Shown: in pieces, positions 44,014 through 54,350 of the stretch
How the letters are laid out: each line of letters starts with the position of its first letter
Position numbering within the stretch: position 1 is the first letter of the stretch
Origin: Astrocystis sublimbata
Lineage: Eukaryota > Ascomycota > Sordariomycetes > Xylariales > Xylariaceae
Reading direction: 5' to 3'
DNA: 55,838 nt
Assembly (NCBI GenBank): GCA_022453515.1
Contig: JAJNNY010000115.1
Coordinates: 1-55,838 of the forward strand
Notes under the pieces: model-generated
The model's input: the letters and a program-made list of their open reading frames with translations, nothing else
The model's database searches: none
What the model was told of the DNA's origin: nothing
Made by a program: the position numbers and the translations under genes

Positions 44014-44783
44014 CGTTGCTGTGTTACTGTGTATAACTAGGCAGTGCCCTGATCGTTATACCGTAGTTGAGATACAAGGTTTCAAGTCCAGAATAAAGAA
44101 AAACGTGGCAGGGAGGAAGAGGAGGTCGAGGGTACGAAGGTCGGTCTCTTTATAACGAAGCAGTTGCAGCTCGGGGGTAACAAAGCCAGAAGAACAAAGA
44201 CCAATAACTACCCGAGAACTAATCGATCAACCCCTCAAAATTGACCCATCCGAGGTAACCATGTCTTATAAGTTCAGGCGACTGAAACCATGGCATTGAC
44301 AGGTGCTATTCGGTGAAGGAATGTGTCTCAAGTAATGTCGACTCAATCCGGGCATGTGAGGGTAAGATTAAGGGTCCAGTGTAGGTGTAGTTGAGTGGAG
44401 GTACGAGTAGATGTCGACATATAGTATAATAAATATTCCTTTAATCGTGGAATAACTATTGTATAATTAAAAACCTATATTAAATAACTACTATATAACT
44501 AGGTAATAATAAAACAATAAATTCGAAAAATCAGGTTGGAAGTATCTTATCTATTTTATGTGGCACCTCGAACCCGGACACTTAATGTGACTCCCCCTTG
44601 CCGGGGTGCAATAGGGGCTCATAGAGACTTATGGCGTCAAGGCTTACAATCAAATCGGATCCTATTAAAAACTTAGTGGAAAGACGGGCCCTGTTAATGC
44701 CCGTCGATACGTGGCAAGAAAAGTAAATTCATAGTATTGAAGATAAATTACATGCACCCGACTTCTTATGTTGAGTAGTTGCT
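44014..44783. other. Intergenic with MITE-like element
   Basis: Holds the first well-preserved copy of the ~260 bp element (44349-44604). I see no gene. The rest is the promoter of the alcohol dehydrogenase and 3' flank of the amidohydrolase. Confidence 0.6.
44349..44604 (+). mobile_element. MITE-like element, copy 1
   Basis: About 256 bp, AT-rich inside, GC-richer at the ends, no coding capacity. The ends form imperfect terminal inverted repeats of ~30 bp (left CCGGGCATGTGAGGGTAAG..., right end reversed CCCGGCAAGGGGGAGTCA..., both then ATTAAG...TCC). The whole unit aligns along its length, in the same orientation, with 49556-49824. I could not define a target-site duplication. Confidence 0.72.
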
Positions 44784-45815
44784 TCACACAAGATTCCCGG
44801 CCTCTTCTTTCAGCCTTGGGAAAAGCTCAAGCGCGTTTTTGTTATTGATCTGGTTGATCATATCGGGGTGCTTGAATTCGTATTTGTCGAGCCTGCTGGT
44901 GTGGAAATTGATGATATGATCGGTGGCATAAGGCGTGTCGCTGCCATACAAGATGTGACCTGGCTTGGCAAACTTCTCGAGAACAACCAACGAGTTCTCG
45001 GTCCCAGCCACCGCCACGTCGAAGTAGAAATTGCGGGCGTCTTCCCAGAACTCTTCGAGTTCCTTCTCCGACTTGGGAAGGATACTGGCCGGTCGACCTA
45101 TGAGAAAGGGCAGGGTGCCGCCTCCATGGGATAGGATGACCTTGCAATTGGGATTGTTGCGCATCGTTTTGTTGACCAGCATGTCCATGGCCGTTGTTGT
45201 TGTCTCCATAGGGTATCGGATGATGGGCTGTGGCAGGTTGCTGACTTGACTTGTGTCCACCGAGGGCGTTGGGTGCACTAAAACCACAGCGCTTCGTCTA
45301 TTCAACTCGGCCCAAATGTCGTTGAAGTCAGGGTGACCCAAGTAATGATTGCCCATGCCGTATCGGGTGAATAAGAGTACCCCATCGGCCTTGAGGACAT
45401 CGAAAGCATAAGCAAGCTCCTTTGAGGCAAGCTCCTTATCGAGCAGATTAGGCAGAGAGGCGAGGAAACCGTACTTCTTGGGATTATCATCTCGCATCTT
45501 GGCCGCGTACTCATTAGCCTGACGAGCCAGATTGGCACATTCCTGGGGGTCCTTCAAGATGAGGGCACCTGGCGTAGTCAAGGACAGCATTGTGGTTGAG
45601 ATGCCATAGATCTGGTTGACCTTCTCGTCGGTCTCTGGGGTCCACTCGGGGATGTGCCAACCGGACGGGTCCCCCCCAGATTTGATGATAGCTGTAGTCA
45701 CTTAGTCAAAAGAGCTTGAACGAAGAGTGTGATACTGCTAGAGCAGATGTGACATACCTTGCTTATAAAATTCAGGGATATAGTGGTGGTGAACATCGAT
45801 TCTGTTAGGTGCCAT
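44784..45815 (-). CDS. ACMSD-like amidohydrolase (6-MSA-decarboxylase type)
   Basis: Two exons, 45815-45758 and 45691-44784 (phase 1), 321 residues. The metal-binding HHH of the amidohydrolase superfamily is near the N-terminus (RIDVHHHYIPEFY), with GGDPSGWHIPEW close after it, a signature of fungal 6-methylsalicylate-decarboxylase-like enzymes. Later metal and catalytic residues are seen in VVLVHPTP, ILSHGGGTLPFL and LYGSDTPY. Such enzymes remove CO2 from aromatic or semialdehyde carboxylates without an organic cofactor. The start requires the small first exon, because the long second exon alone would lack the HHH ligands. It is divergent from the flavin monooxygenase across ~420 bp, which suggests co-regulation. 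Confidence 0.88.
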
Positions 45816-46234
45816 GGCTGAAAGTGCAACAAGAGTAAGTACCACTTCTATAGTTTTTAATGTAACTTGTGCGTTGGAAAGTTTGATGGATGCGGTTGTG
45901 CCTATCGATTTTTTGGGATTGAGAATAGCCCTCTAGTTGTATTTAATTCCGATTGCAGATTCCCTTCGGTGAGCGGAAATATACCGATCTTGGGTGTTGG
46001 GGTACACCGAGCTCAAACGATAGGCTGAAGGTTTGACATGTGGCAACGACGTCGGGAAATGATCCGCAATGTGGGCGGCTATATATCCGCCATCGTCGAG
46101 CCCACATGCGGTGTCCATCCTCGAGTGTGTCATTACAGCTTGGTTTACAGATTGTGTATACTGTTTCCGTTTCTGACATCCTTGGATTGACGTTGAATTG
46201 CCCATGTGTGACTAGTTTCACACATGTCATCACG
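45816..46234. promoter_or_regulatory. Divergent promoter region
   Basis: About 420 bp shared by the head-to-head amidohydrolase and flavin monooxygenase genes. The open frame of the latter extends into it only from a GTG codon, so I treat it as non-coding. Confidence 0.45.
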
Positions 46235-47830
46235 ATGAATCAGCATACGGATGTTGAGATTTTTGATGTGGTTATCGTCGGAGCCGGAATCTCTGGCATC
46301 AACGCAGCGTATCATATTCAAACTCAACTTCCCAAGCTCAATTATGTTATTCTAGAAGCGCGCGAAAATTTAGGCGGTACTTGGGACTTGTTCCAATATC
46401 CCGGCATCAGATCTGACACGAATCTTCACAACTTCGGCTTCCAGTGGAATCCGTGGCAAGAAAAACGTGCAATCGCCGACGGCGCTTCAATAGCCCAATA
46501 TCTCCGCCGGTCGGCCGCACTGGGGGGAATTGATCACCACATACGTTTTCAACATTGTGTCTTGAAAGCCGACTGGTCAAGCCAATTTCAATTTTGGATG
46601 CTGGTTGCTCAGACCCCGAATGGTCGACGACTCTCCCTCAACGCCCGTTTTCTTATCCTTGGGTCAGGCTACTACGATTACCATGAACCACTCCAGTCTC
46701 ACATCCCCGGCTTGACTCAGAACTTCAAAGGTCAAGTTATCCACCCCCAGTTCTGGCCCAAGAACCTCGACTACAGTGGCAAACGCATCGTGATCATTGG
46801 CAGCGGCGCCACCGCTATCACACTTTTGCCGAACTTAGCAAAAAAGGCTTCGCACGTTACCATGCTCCAGCGCAGTCCCTCATACATCTTGTCCCTGCAT
46901 AACGAGACAGGGAAGTCGTGGTACCACCGCCTACTCCGGCAGTCCTGGGCCTTCACCATTGACCGCTGGCTTTCTATGTGGACGGCCACCATTCTCTACG
47001 TACTATGCCGTGCTTTTCCCAACACCGCGAGGAAACTCTTGTTGAAGCAGACTGCCGCGCAGCTACCCTCGGATGGGCGTATCTTGCTAGACCCGCACTT
47101 CTTACCCTCGTACCAGCCCTGGGATCAGCGCATGTGTTTCTCTCCGAACGGGGACTTCTACGCAGCACTCCACAGCAGTGAGGAGGTTCCAACTGTGGAC
47201 AACAGCATCAACAACAACAAAGCCTCAGCTACAGCCACTGGCACTGCTGCTACTACTTCCATTGAGACGGGCCATATCCGGACTGTCACGAATGACTCCC
47301 TAATTCTCGAAGGGGACAGTGCGCCTGGAAAGGTGATCCCTGCAGATATCATCATTACAGCGACAGGTCTAAAGCTAGGTATCGGTGGCGGGATTCGATT
47401 CAGCGTGGACGGGTTGGACATCGCCCTCGCTGATCGAGTGGCGTGGCGGGCCGCTATGCTTGAAGGGGTGCCCAATCTAGCCTTCATGCTAGGCTATATC
47501 AACAATTCGTGGACGCTGGGCGCCGAGACGACCAGTATCTTGGTGTGCCGACTGCTCAAACACATGCTCCAGCAGGGTTTCACAAGTGCGGTTCCTACAG
47601 CCGTGGGCGGTGACAACGATGATTCGGGTATGACGATAATGTCTCTGTGGAATTTGGATGCGACATACGTCAAGGAGGCCAAGGGGTCTATGCCTGTATG
47701 CGGAGATAGGGGACCTTGGAAAGGCCGCTCAAATTACTTTGTTGACTTGTTCAGGGCCAAATATGGGAGCATTACGGATAGGATGCAGTTCTCTGAGGGA
47801 GGAGTGGTTAAGTTGGACAAAACCGAATGA
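46235..47830 (+). CDS. Flavin monooxygenase, Baeyer-Villiger type (class B)
   Basis: Intronless, 531 residues from ATG 46235; the preceding open stretch starts at GTG and adds nothing recognisable. FAD-binding loop IVGAGISG near residue 15, then ENLGGTWDLFQYPGIRSD (typical of CzcO/BVMO proteins). The class B fingerprint FKGQVIHPQFW fits FxGxxxHxxxW, and IVIIGSGATAI is the NADPH-binding loop. A low-complexity NNNKASATATGTAATT stretch (near 325-345) is unusual. Known relatives insert oxygen next to a ketone, giving esters or lactones, or oxidise heteroatoms. With an SMP-30 lactonase next door, ketone to lactone to hydroxy acid is a reasonable proposed sequence. Confidence 0.87.
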   Translation: MNQHTDVEIFDVVIVGAGISGINAAYHIQTQLPKLNYVILEARENLGGTWDLFQYPGIRSDTNLHNFGFQWNPWQEKRAIADGASIAQYLRRSAALGGIDHHIRFQHCVLKADWSSQFQFWMLVAQTPNGRRLSLNARFLILGSGYYDYHEPLQSHIPGLTQNFKGQVIHPQFWPKNLDYSGKRIVIIGSGATAITLLPNLAKKASHVTMLQRSPSYILSLHNETGKSWYHRLLRQSWAFTIDRWLSMWTATILYVLCRAFPNTARKLLLKQTAAQLPSDGRILLDPHFLPSYQPWDQRMCFSPNGDFYAALHSSEEVPTVDNSINNNKASATATGTAATTSIETGHIRTVTNDSLILEGDSAPGKVIPADIIITATGLKLGIGGGIRFSVDGLDIALADRVAWRAAMLEGVPNLAFMLGYINNSWTLGAETTSILVCRLLKHMLQQGFTSAVPTAVGGDNDDSGMTIMSLWNLDATYVKEAKGSMPVCGDRGPWKGRSNYFVDLFRAKYGSITDRMQFSEGGVVKLDKTE

Positions 47831-48226
47831 TAGGAGCGCGTCTGATGTCGTTCAGGGGACCCTCCCGATTCTACTACGGCCTTTTGAACCGAGCACCGGG
47901 AATACGTGGCATAAGTGCACCCAACATAAAATGAATAAGTACCACTACTTCCTGTTCATGCTTTTACGCACACTGAATAGATGCGTTTCTTAGCCGGATC
48001 GTAGTTAGCCCTCGAGTCGTACTCCAGCGACTTCGTCCGAGCCAACCAATCGCATTCTAGGTCAAAAGTACAGCAAAGACATTGTGTTAGATATAGTTGA
48101 GATGAAAGTTCTTAAATTCCTGAAAATAAAGATATATGATCTATATTTTAATTGATTACTAGATATCCTATACGCAAATCGTGCAAAGTTTCCCCCCTAG
48201 ATAGACGCTCATACCACTCCTTAGTG
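47831..48226. other. Convergent intergenic region
   Basis: 3' flanks of the flavin monooxygenase and the SMP-30 gene, AT-rich near 48105-48175. No gene seen. Confidence 0.5.
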
Positions 48227-49153
48227 TTATGGGCGTGCAGTGCCTTTACCAACCTCAACCGTCACGACGCTGACTGAGCACTTTGTCTCCAATCCAACCA
48301 TGGCCTTGAACAGGTCATTTCCTGGAGGAACCCAGTTGGTAACGAGAAACAGGGACTTCCCATCCTCGCCGCCTAGCGTGCATGCCGTGGCGTGACCATC
48401 GACGTGTACCTCGTGCGTGATGTTGCCCGCGTCATCTAAGCGAATGTATTTTTCGAGCCCCATCATGCTTAACCACATACCACCCTCGGCATCCATACAC
48501 GCGCCGTCGATGCCCACGATGGAATCCGTGGACGCCCAGCTCATCTCCTCAGAGGCAGCTTTGGGGGACCAGCAGAGCTGACGGTTCGTCAGCGTTGCCG
48601 TGTCCCCGTCCAGGTCAAACTTGAGGAGCCCCGCGCCGAACGTCTCGGCATTGTAGAGGGTTTGACCATCGTTGCTGATGAACAGGCCGTTGGGGAAGAT
48701 GATGTTCTCAGCTGCAACAGTTGTGTTGCCAGACTGATCGATGAGGAGCAGGCGGCCCGGCTTGGGCGCTTCGCCGTGCAGGACGCGGGCACCCGTATCG
48801 TCGAGGAAGACGCGACCGGCCCTGTCAATGGCCATATCGCCGCAGTAGCCCTCCATGAAGGACGACATGTCGGCGTATAGGGTGTGGCTATCTTGCGCGG
48901 GGTCGTACTTGTGAAGCTTGGCGTCGAACATGGACGAGTAGATGAGTGTGCCGTCGTTGTTGAAGCACAGCCCATTAGGTTGGTTCGCGACCTCCGTGAG
49001 AACCTGCTTAGAACCTGATACAGGATCGATGATGTAGATCTTGTGACCCGTCATGTCGCTCATGTATAGTCGCCCGTTATGAAAGCGGGGCGACTCGCCG
49101 AAGAACATGCCATCCGCAAGCAGCTGGGCAGACAGACACTTTGGCTCGGCCAT
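48227..49153 (-). CDS. SMP-30/gluconolactonase-family lactonase
   Basis: Intronless, 308 residues, six-bladed beta-propeller family. The divalent-metal ligands are recognisable: Glu in FGESPRF near residue 19, Asn in IFPNGLFI near 155, and Asp in GIDGACMDAEGGMW near 213-220; ANQPNGLCF and YCGDMAID are other conserved blade starts. Members hydrolyse lactones such as gluconolactone or esters. There is no signal peptide, so it is probably cytosolic. It follows the Baeyer-Villiger-type enzyme tail to tail, and the pair makes biochemical sense if the monooxygenase produces a lactone. Confidence 0.88.
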   Translation of the reverse strand: MAEPKCLSAQLLADGMFFGESPRFHNGRLYMSDMTGHKIYIIDPVSGSKQVLTEVANQPNGLCFNNDGTLIYSSMFDAKLHKYDPAQDSHTLYADMSSFMEGYCGDMAIDRAGRVFLDDTGARVLHGEAPKPGRLLLIDQSGNTTVAAENIIFPNGLFISNDGQTLYNAETFGAGLLKFDLDGDTATLTNRQLCWSPKAASEEMSWASTDSIVGIDGACMDAEGGMWLSMMGLEKYIRLDDAGNITHEVHVDGHATACTLGGEDGKSLFLVTNWVPPGNDLFKAMVGLETKCSVSVVTVEVGKGTARP

Positions 49154-49555
49154 GTTCCGGTGTGTCTAAGGAGATCAGGCAAGGTGAAAGTGAAGTAAGA
49201 ATTTGCCGAATGCACGGTATGAGAGACGACAATGTTTTTGCACAACAAGAGGATGCCAGTAGACTTGATAACATGAGAATATCAGAACAGCGTGGTAGAG
49301 TCATTAGTTTAAACTGCGGCGATCGAATCAATTATCTCTTGCCTGTGCCGTACTCTAGCATCTCGTGCCCAGGATATTAACGATCTCCATTCATAACATT
49401 CATCCTGTCCAAATTATTCCTCTGAACTCAGGTTGCCCGTCGGGAGTTTGTCCCGCTTGTTTACCATCAGGTGTTAGATAAAGTCGGCAAGGTGGGTTGA
49501 GCTAGCGGATAGTTATCCGCGAAACCATTGCCGTTCCCACGGAATTTCATCCCGC

Positions 49556-49824
49556 CCTGGCATGTGGGGGTAAGATTAAGTGTCCGGTATAGGTATAGTT
49601 GAGTGGAGGGAGATGTCGGCATAATTATAGTATAATAAATATTCCTTTAACGGTAGAATAACTATTATATAATCAATAGACTATATTTAAATAACTACTG
49701 TATAACTAGGTAATACTAAAACAATAAGCATTATAGAAACTACGAATAACCTGATTGGAAGTATCTTATCTATTTTGTGTAGCACCTCGCACCCGGATAC
49801 TTAATATGACTCCCCCTTGCCTGG
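49556..49824 (+). mobile_element. MITE-like element, copy 2
   Basis: About 269 bp. Same structure and orientation as 44349-44604, with ends CCTGGCATGTGGGGGTAAG and, reversed, CCAGGCAAGGGGGAGTCA. Internal landmarks shared with copy 1 include TATAGTATAATAAATATTCC, AAATAACTACT, AACTAGGTAATA and GGAAGTATCTTATCTATTTT. It is non-coding, so any movement would need a transposase supplied in trans. Confidence 0.72.
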
Positions 49825-50140
49825 TAAATCTTTTCCGGTTGCTGGGTTCAGGGGTATATCTTGTAAGCCAAGAGCGGACCTGACCCGTCAACTCGGGTGC
49901 GGGTGTGATAAGCTGACTTGTCGGGTAACAATGCGTGCACCACGAGTGCTCTTAATAGAGAGAGAGTGCTTTCACCATGGAGTGATAGTAGCGTTGAATT
50001 AATATTTGAGGTAAAATGGAAACTGATACCTAGTAGTAGAGTGATGTGTTATAGAGGAAATACCTTCTCTGTCTCTTCGGGTTGAGCGATGGATTAAGTA
50101 CCTGCCAAGAACCCATAAGCTCTTGGCAGCTCAGCCCACG

Positions 50141-50182
50141 GCCCATGGGTTGTTTAGCGGCCCGCCACATCAACCCATGGGC
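50141..50182. repeat. Spaced inverted repeat
   Basis: The 11-base arms CCCATGGGTTG and CAACCCATGGG are separated by ~20 bases. It could form a hairpin or be a palindromic binding site; no gene depends on it visibly. Confidence 0.5.
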
Positions 50183-50940
50183 CCTTGTTTGGCTACCCTT
50201 GCTTTTTAAAAATGTTTTTTTTCTATCAAGCTTTCTCGATTGTATAAGATAAAACTCCTGTCTAAAGAACCTTTATGATTAGTACATTCCTTACAACTTT
50301 CCCTCCTGCAGCGTAGTTGTACACTCCTACACATGCACATCTCAAGCCCAAAATTCGTGCATGAAAGCATCGAGCTAAGACTTTCAGGGAACATCACTTC
50401 TGCACCTGTGTCCCAGTATTGCAATGGGAACCGCATCGTACTCCGAAACACGCCGACTATATTCAGTTCATCTTTCCTTCCTAGATACTTCAGTTTCCTC
50501 TGACGCTCAATTGATTTCTCTATGTCTCTAATGAGCTTACATAATTCAGGTGTCGTAGCAGATCTTACGGTTAGGGGCTAGCCAGGCTTGGCAATCCGAT
50601 GCGTGTGATCGCTTCCTATTATGTCGTGCTCGGCCATATGCATCGGTTCTCGGGGAGCATTGGTTTTGATTCGATACTTCTCATGTCAGTGGAGTGCTGT
50701 AGCTTTCTCGCTCAAGCTGATCTGTGACCTGGGATTCGTAGATCCAATCGACATGCACGCTATCGCATGCGTCTGTCCCAAACGCCATCTTTGCCCTGCT
50801 TATGGGCTGGAAGCGGAAGGTGCTTCAATCAAGGCGAACATGGCGATTGGTTCTATAAATGAAATGGGCAACGCTTGAAGTCAAGAGGAGCTGGTCAGAA
50901 ATACCATTCTCAGCTTTCTTGCTCACCAAAATCCCGTATC

Positions 50941-52648
50941 ATGTTGTCACATCTATTGATTGGCGTAGGACTTGCTGCATCAGCTCCTTTCGTCGCTGCT
51001 GCCGGCCCTTGTGATATCTACGCATCAGGTGGCACACCTTGTGTTGCAGCCCACAGCACGACACGTGCTCTGTATGCTTCATATAGCGGCTCATTATATC
51101 AAGTCAGTAATTAGTCTACGAGCTTCTATCAGGGCGCAAGTATCTAATACTCAATTCTAGGTCAAACGTGGCTCTGATAGTGCCACAAGAGACATCAAAC
51201 CTCTCTCTGCTGGTGGAGTTGCCAATGCAGCTTCTCAAGATACCTTCTGTAGTGGCACAACTTGTCTCATCTCAATCATTTACGACCAATCCGGCAAAGG
51301 CAATGATCTTACACAAGCTCCTCCCGGAGGCGCGGCGACGGGTCCTGAGGCCGGTGGTTACGATTATTTAGCAAGCGCCATTGGGGCCCCAGTGACACTG
51401 AACGGGAAAAGAGCCTACGGTGTCTTTATTCCGCCCAAAACTGGTTATCGCAACAACTCTCCTCGCGGTACAGCCACTGGCGATGGTGCAGAGGGCCTGT
51501 ACGCCGTTTTTGAGTAAGTATCTTATGTTCTTTCCTCCCTGCTGACGTCCGACAAAGTGAGTGCCTGCTTCTGAAGCAAGTAACCTATCTCATGTCGTAC
51601 AAATCGTTACTAGACGAGTAACCACTGACCTTGGCGTATCAGTGGTACTCATTACAATAATGGATGCTGTTTCGATTACGGCAACGCCGAAACCAACAAC
51701 CAGGATACCGGGAACGGCAAAATGGAGGCCATCTTCTTTGGTGATCGAACAAAGCACGGCTACGGCGCCGGCTCGGGCCCTTGGGTCCTGGCCGATCTCG
51801 AAAATGGGTTATATACCTCCGGAGGCAACACTGGTTACGGTGTCAATCCAAACAACCCAAGTGTCACTTCGAGATTCGTGACTGCGATCTTGAAGGGCAA
51901 CTCAGGCAACCAATGGGCCATACGTGGTGGTAATGCCAAAGCCGGAGGTCTGTCTACTTACTATAGTGGTGTGCGTCCGACTCCCAACTACAATCCCATG
52001 AGGAAGGAAGGGGCTATTGTTCTCGGAATCGGTGGTGACAACAGCAATTCTGGGCAAGGGACATTCTATGAAGGCGTTATGACGAGCGGATATCCATCCG
52101 ACGCCACTGAGAACTCTGTTCAAGCCAACATCGTAGCGGCTGGGTATGCGGCTGCCCCTCTTCAGAATGGCCCGGAGATTAAAGTTGGCTCTACCGTGTC
52201 CTTCCGTGCTACGACGGCGCCATGCTGCACGACTAAGTACATCGCCCATGATGGCGCGAATGTGAGACTACAGGTCGTCTCTTCATCGAGCGCTACTGCC
52301 TTGAAGAAATCGGCAAATTGGATCGTCCATGTCGGCCTTGGCAACAGCGCCTGCCTATCGTTCGAGTCTGTCGACAGCCCAGGAAGCTTCATACGACACT
52401 CCAAGAATGCGCTACACGTTGATGAAAACGACGGTGGTAGACAATTTGCGCAGGATGCCACGTTTTGCTCGCAAGTGGCGCTGAACTCAGAGGGAACCAA
52501 CGCATTGCGTTCCTGGAGCTTTCCAGCTCGCTACTGGCGCCATGCAAGTGGCACGCTGTATATTGCCAGCAACGGCGGGCCAAATGGTTTCGATGCGAAG
52601 GCAGCATTCAATGATGACACTAGTTTCGCTGTGGGCGCTGGTTTTTAG
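50941..52648 (+). CDS. abfB: GH54 alpha-L-arabinofuranosidase B with CBM42
   Basis: Three exons, 50941-51102, 51161-51513 and 51643-52648, encoding 506 residues, the length typical of fungal AbfB. A signal peptide (about residues 1-20, Ala-rich end) precedes GPCDIYASGGTPCVAAHSTTRALY, the GH54 start (GPCDIYASGGTPC). The catalytic domain has NGCCFDYGNAE with the nucleophile Glu and adjacent Cys pair, and GIGGDNSN with the general acid Asp. The C-terminal ~160 residues form the arabinose-binding CBM42 beta-trefoil (FESVDSPGSFIRH and RSWSFPARYWRH are repeat landmarks). It is a secreted enzyme releasing arabinose from arabinan and arabinoxylan. Intron 2 (129 bp) is longer than most here. Confidence 0.95.
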
Positions 52649-53904
52649 TGGCCATGAGCGAAGCGATCTTGCCGATTTGATGTTTGTTGTTGAGGTAGGA
52701 TAGATAAAGTAGCGTCGCCTTCGTTATCAAGCCGAGTGGCCTTTTCCGCCGCATGGGATGTCGGGATGTATTTTGATAAGGAGTACTTTGATGTAAAGAT
52801 TTCAAAGTAGCCCTTGATCTCATGTGAATTTGCATAGCCGGGAGAGTAGTCTAGTTCTAGCTCGAATGAATAAATGTAGTTGCAAAAAGAGACGGCACAG
52901 GAAGAACCAGGATATCTGTGAGGACAGGAGTAGGCCAGCTAAGTCATAATCAATTGCATTGTCCTTGAGAGGGTCCATATTACCGTGATCAAAAGGCAAT
53001 AGACGCAAGATCAGAGCATAGGAGGTAGATACTCGTACATAAGATAGTTTGCACTATGCTTCTGCGCATGCAAGTTGCTCGTATCGAGTTACTGGAATCC
53101 TGTACCACTTTTACAGAGGAACAGGAGTTGTAAGATCTACTTAGCACTTCCCTGCTCATGGTTGCCCTGAAATGCACCATTACTCGCCGACACTTACTAT
53201 ATTAAATATAGTATGTATTTCACAACATCTAGACAGACCATAGCCTTGAAATTCGATGAAAAGAATATCTTGCAGTATTTCAAATTAGATCGGTGAACAT
53301 GAAAAAAATTCTTTGGGCTATTGCGCTTTCAAGGTCCTACTCGTTACTCCTCAGCACACGCTTATGGAGAGTTCTGAATTGCACCAACTGTACTAGACTC
53401 GGAGTATGTCACATGCTAATTACCCGCGTTATCTATTTCATGCACGCAGAAGTATCGTGCAGTAGCCGTGTGATATTGCCATTGCTACACAAGAAGGACA
53501 ACATGACTTGGGCGTTCGGCCATTGCGGGGTAGGTAGGATGAGGTAGTAACGATAATATGTTGTATACTACCTACTGTAGCAACTGATCGGCAAACACTA
53601 GCCAAATTCAGCCCTACAACCTAAGTTATTAGTGATTGGGCACCTTGTCACATATGAGGGCACATGATAGCTTATGGAAGCAAAGCTAGTATAGTCTCTA
53701 GTAGGGAGCTTATAGATATAGATTTAGATAATCTCTAAAGTAAGTTTTTAAACGTATAAAAAGAATAAAAAGTAAACAAACCCCCCCTGTCACAAACCAT
53801 CCTATTACGGACCACCTAATTAAAAATCGCACCTATTGAATTAATATTAAAATTTACTACTAAAAACAACTAAACTAGCTATTTTTTGCGCCTAAATTGA
53901 TTCC
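52649..53904. other. Intergenic, passing into AT-rich DNA
   Basis: No supported gene. GC content falls after about 53660, and CCCCCCCTGTCACAAACC near 53780 may be the end of the transposon remnant that follows. Confidence 0.45.
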
Positions 53905-54350
53905 CTAGTTCCTACTGACTATAATATACTCTTTTGTATCTGTTAGCTCCCTTTCTATGACCTCTGCGTCGCTTGCTTCGTCTTTATATACTACCCTACC
54001 CCTTAGCTGTCTTTTGGCCTTGCGGATGTCAGCCATGCGAATGAAACGTTGCCCAAGCGTGAGAGTTACCTTTTGGCGGACCTTTTTAGCCTTATTTTCC
54101 AATTTCGTAGTTAAATAGGCAACCTGCGCTTCGAGGTTCGCGATTTTGCTAGCCTGTTGGTTTAGGGCCTTACTAGCCTTCCTAGTAAATAGGCGTTGTG
54201 ACGGAAGATTGAAAGTAGCGTTGGTTATAGCTAATTTTTGAATATTTCTATATAGTTCCTGGCCTCTAGAGGGCGTTTTAATAGGCGTTGGGGCTATCTC
54301 TACTAGAAAGTCGGGGGTTGATTCTCTTGTAGGTGCTATAGGTGTAGTTG
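53905..54350 (-). mobile_element. Decayed pogo/Fot1-type transposase, C-terminal part
   Basis: The last frame on the minus strand, ending at 53905, reads as the tail of a fungal Tc1/mariner-superfamily (pogo/Fot1) transposase. It shows TPSRGQELYRNIQKLA, LPSQRLFTRKASKALN, a coiled coil (IANLEAQVAYLTTKLE) and a basic end with DIRKAKRQ. These match the order leading from the DDE domain to the C-terminus in that family. Upstream (54350-54800) only scattered fragments remain in broken frames. The element is non-functional. Confidence 0.65.

Larger units (their letters stand above)
49154..50940. other. Intergenic with repeats, no supported gene
   Basis: Contains MITE-like copy 2 (49556-49824). A spaced inverted repeat is at about 50141-50182 (CCCATGGGTTG ... 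CAACCCATGGG). A stretch of repeat-like character follows the element (49840-50200), but I could not classify it. The last few hundred bases would be the arabinofuranosidase promoter. Confidence 0.5.

Noticed and set aside
46040..46234. N-terminal extension of the flavin monooxygenase
   Set aside because: It begins at a GTG and has no conserved sequence. ATG 46235 sits directly before the FAD-binding fold, as in the family.
49825..50200. Solo LTR following MITE copy 2
   Set aside because: The stretch has repeat-like texture, but I found no TG...CA ends with a target duplication, so I did not name it.
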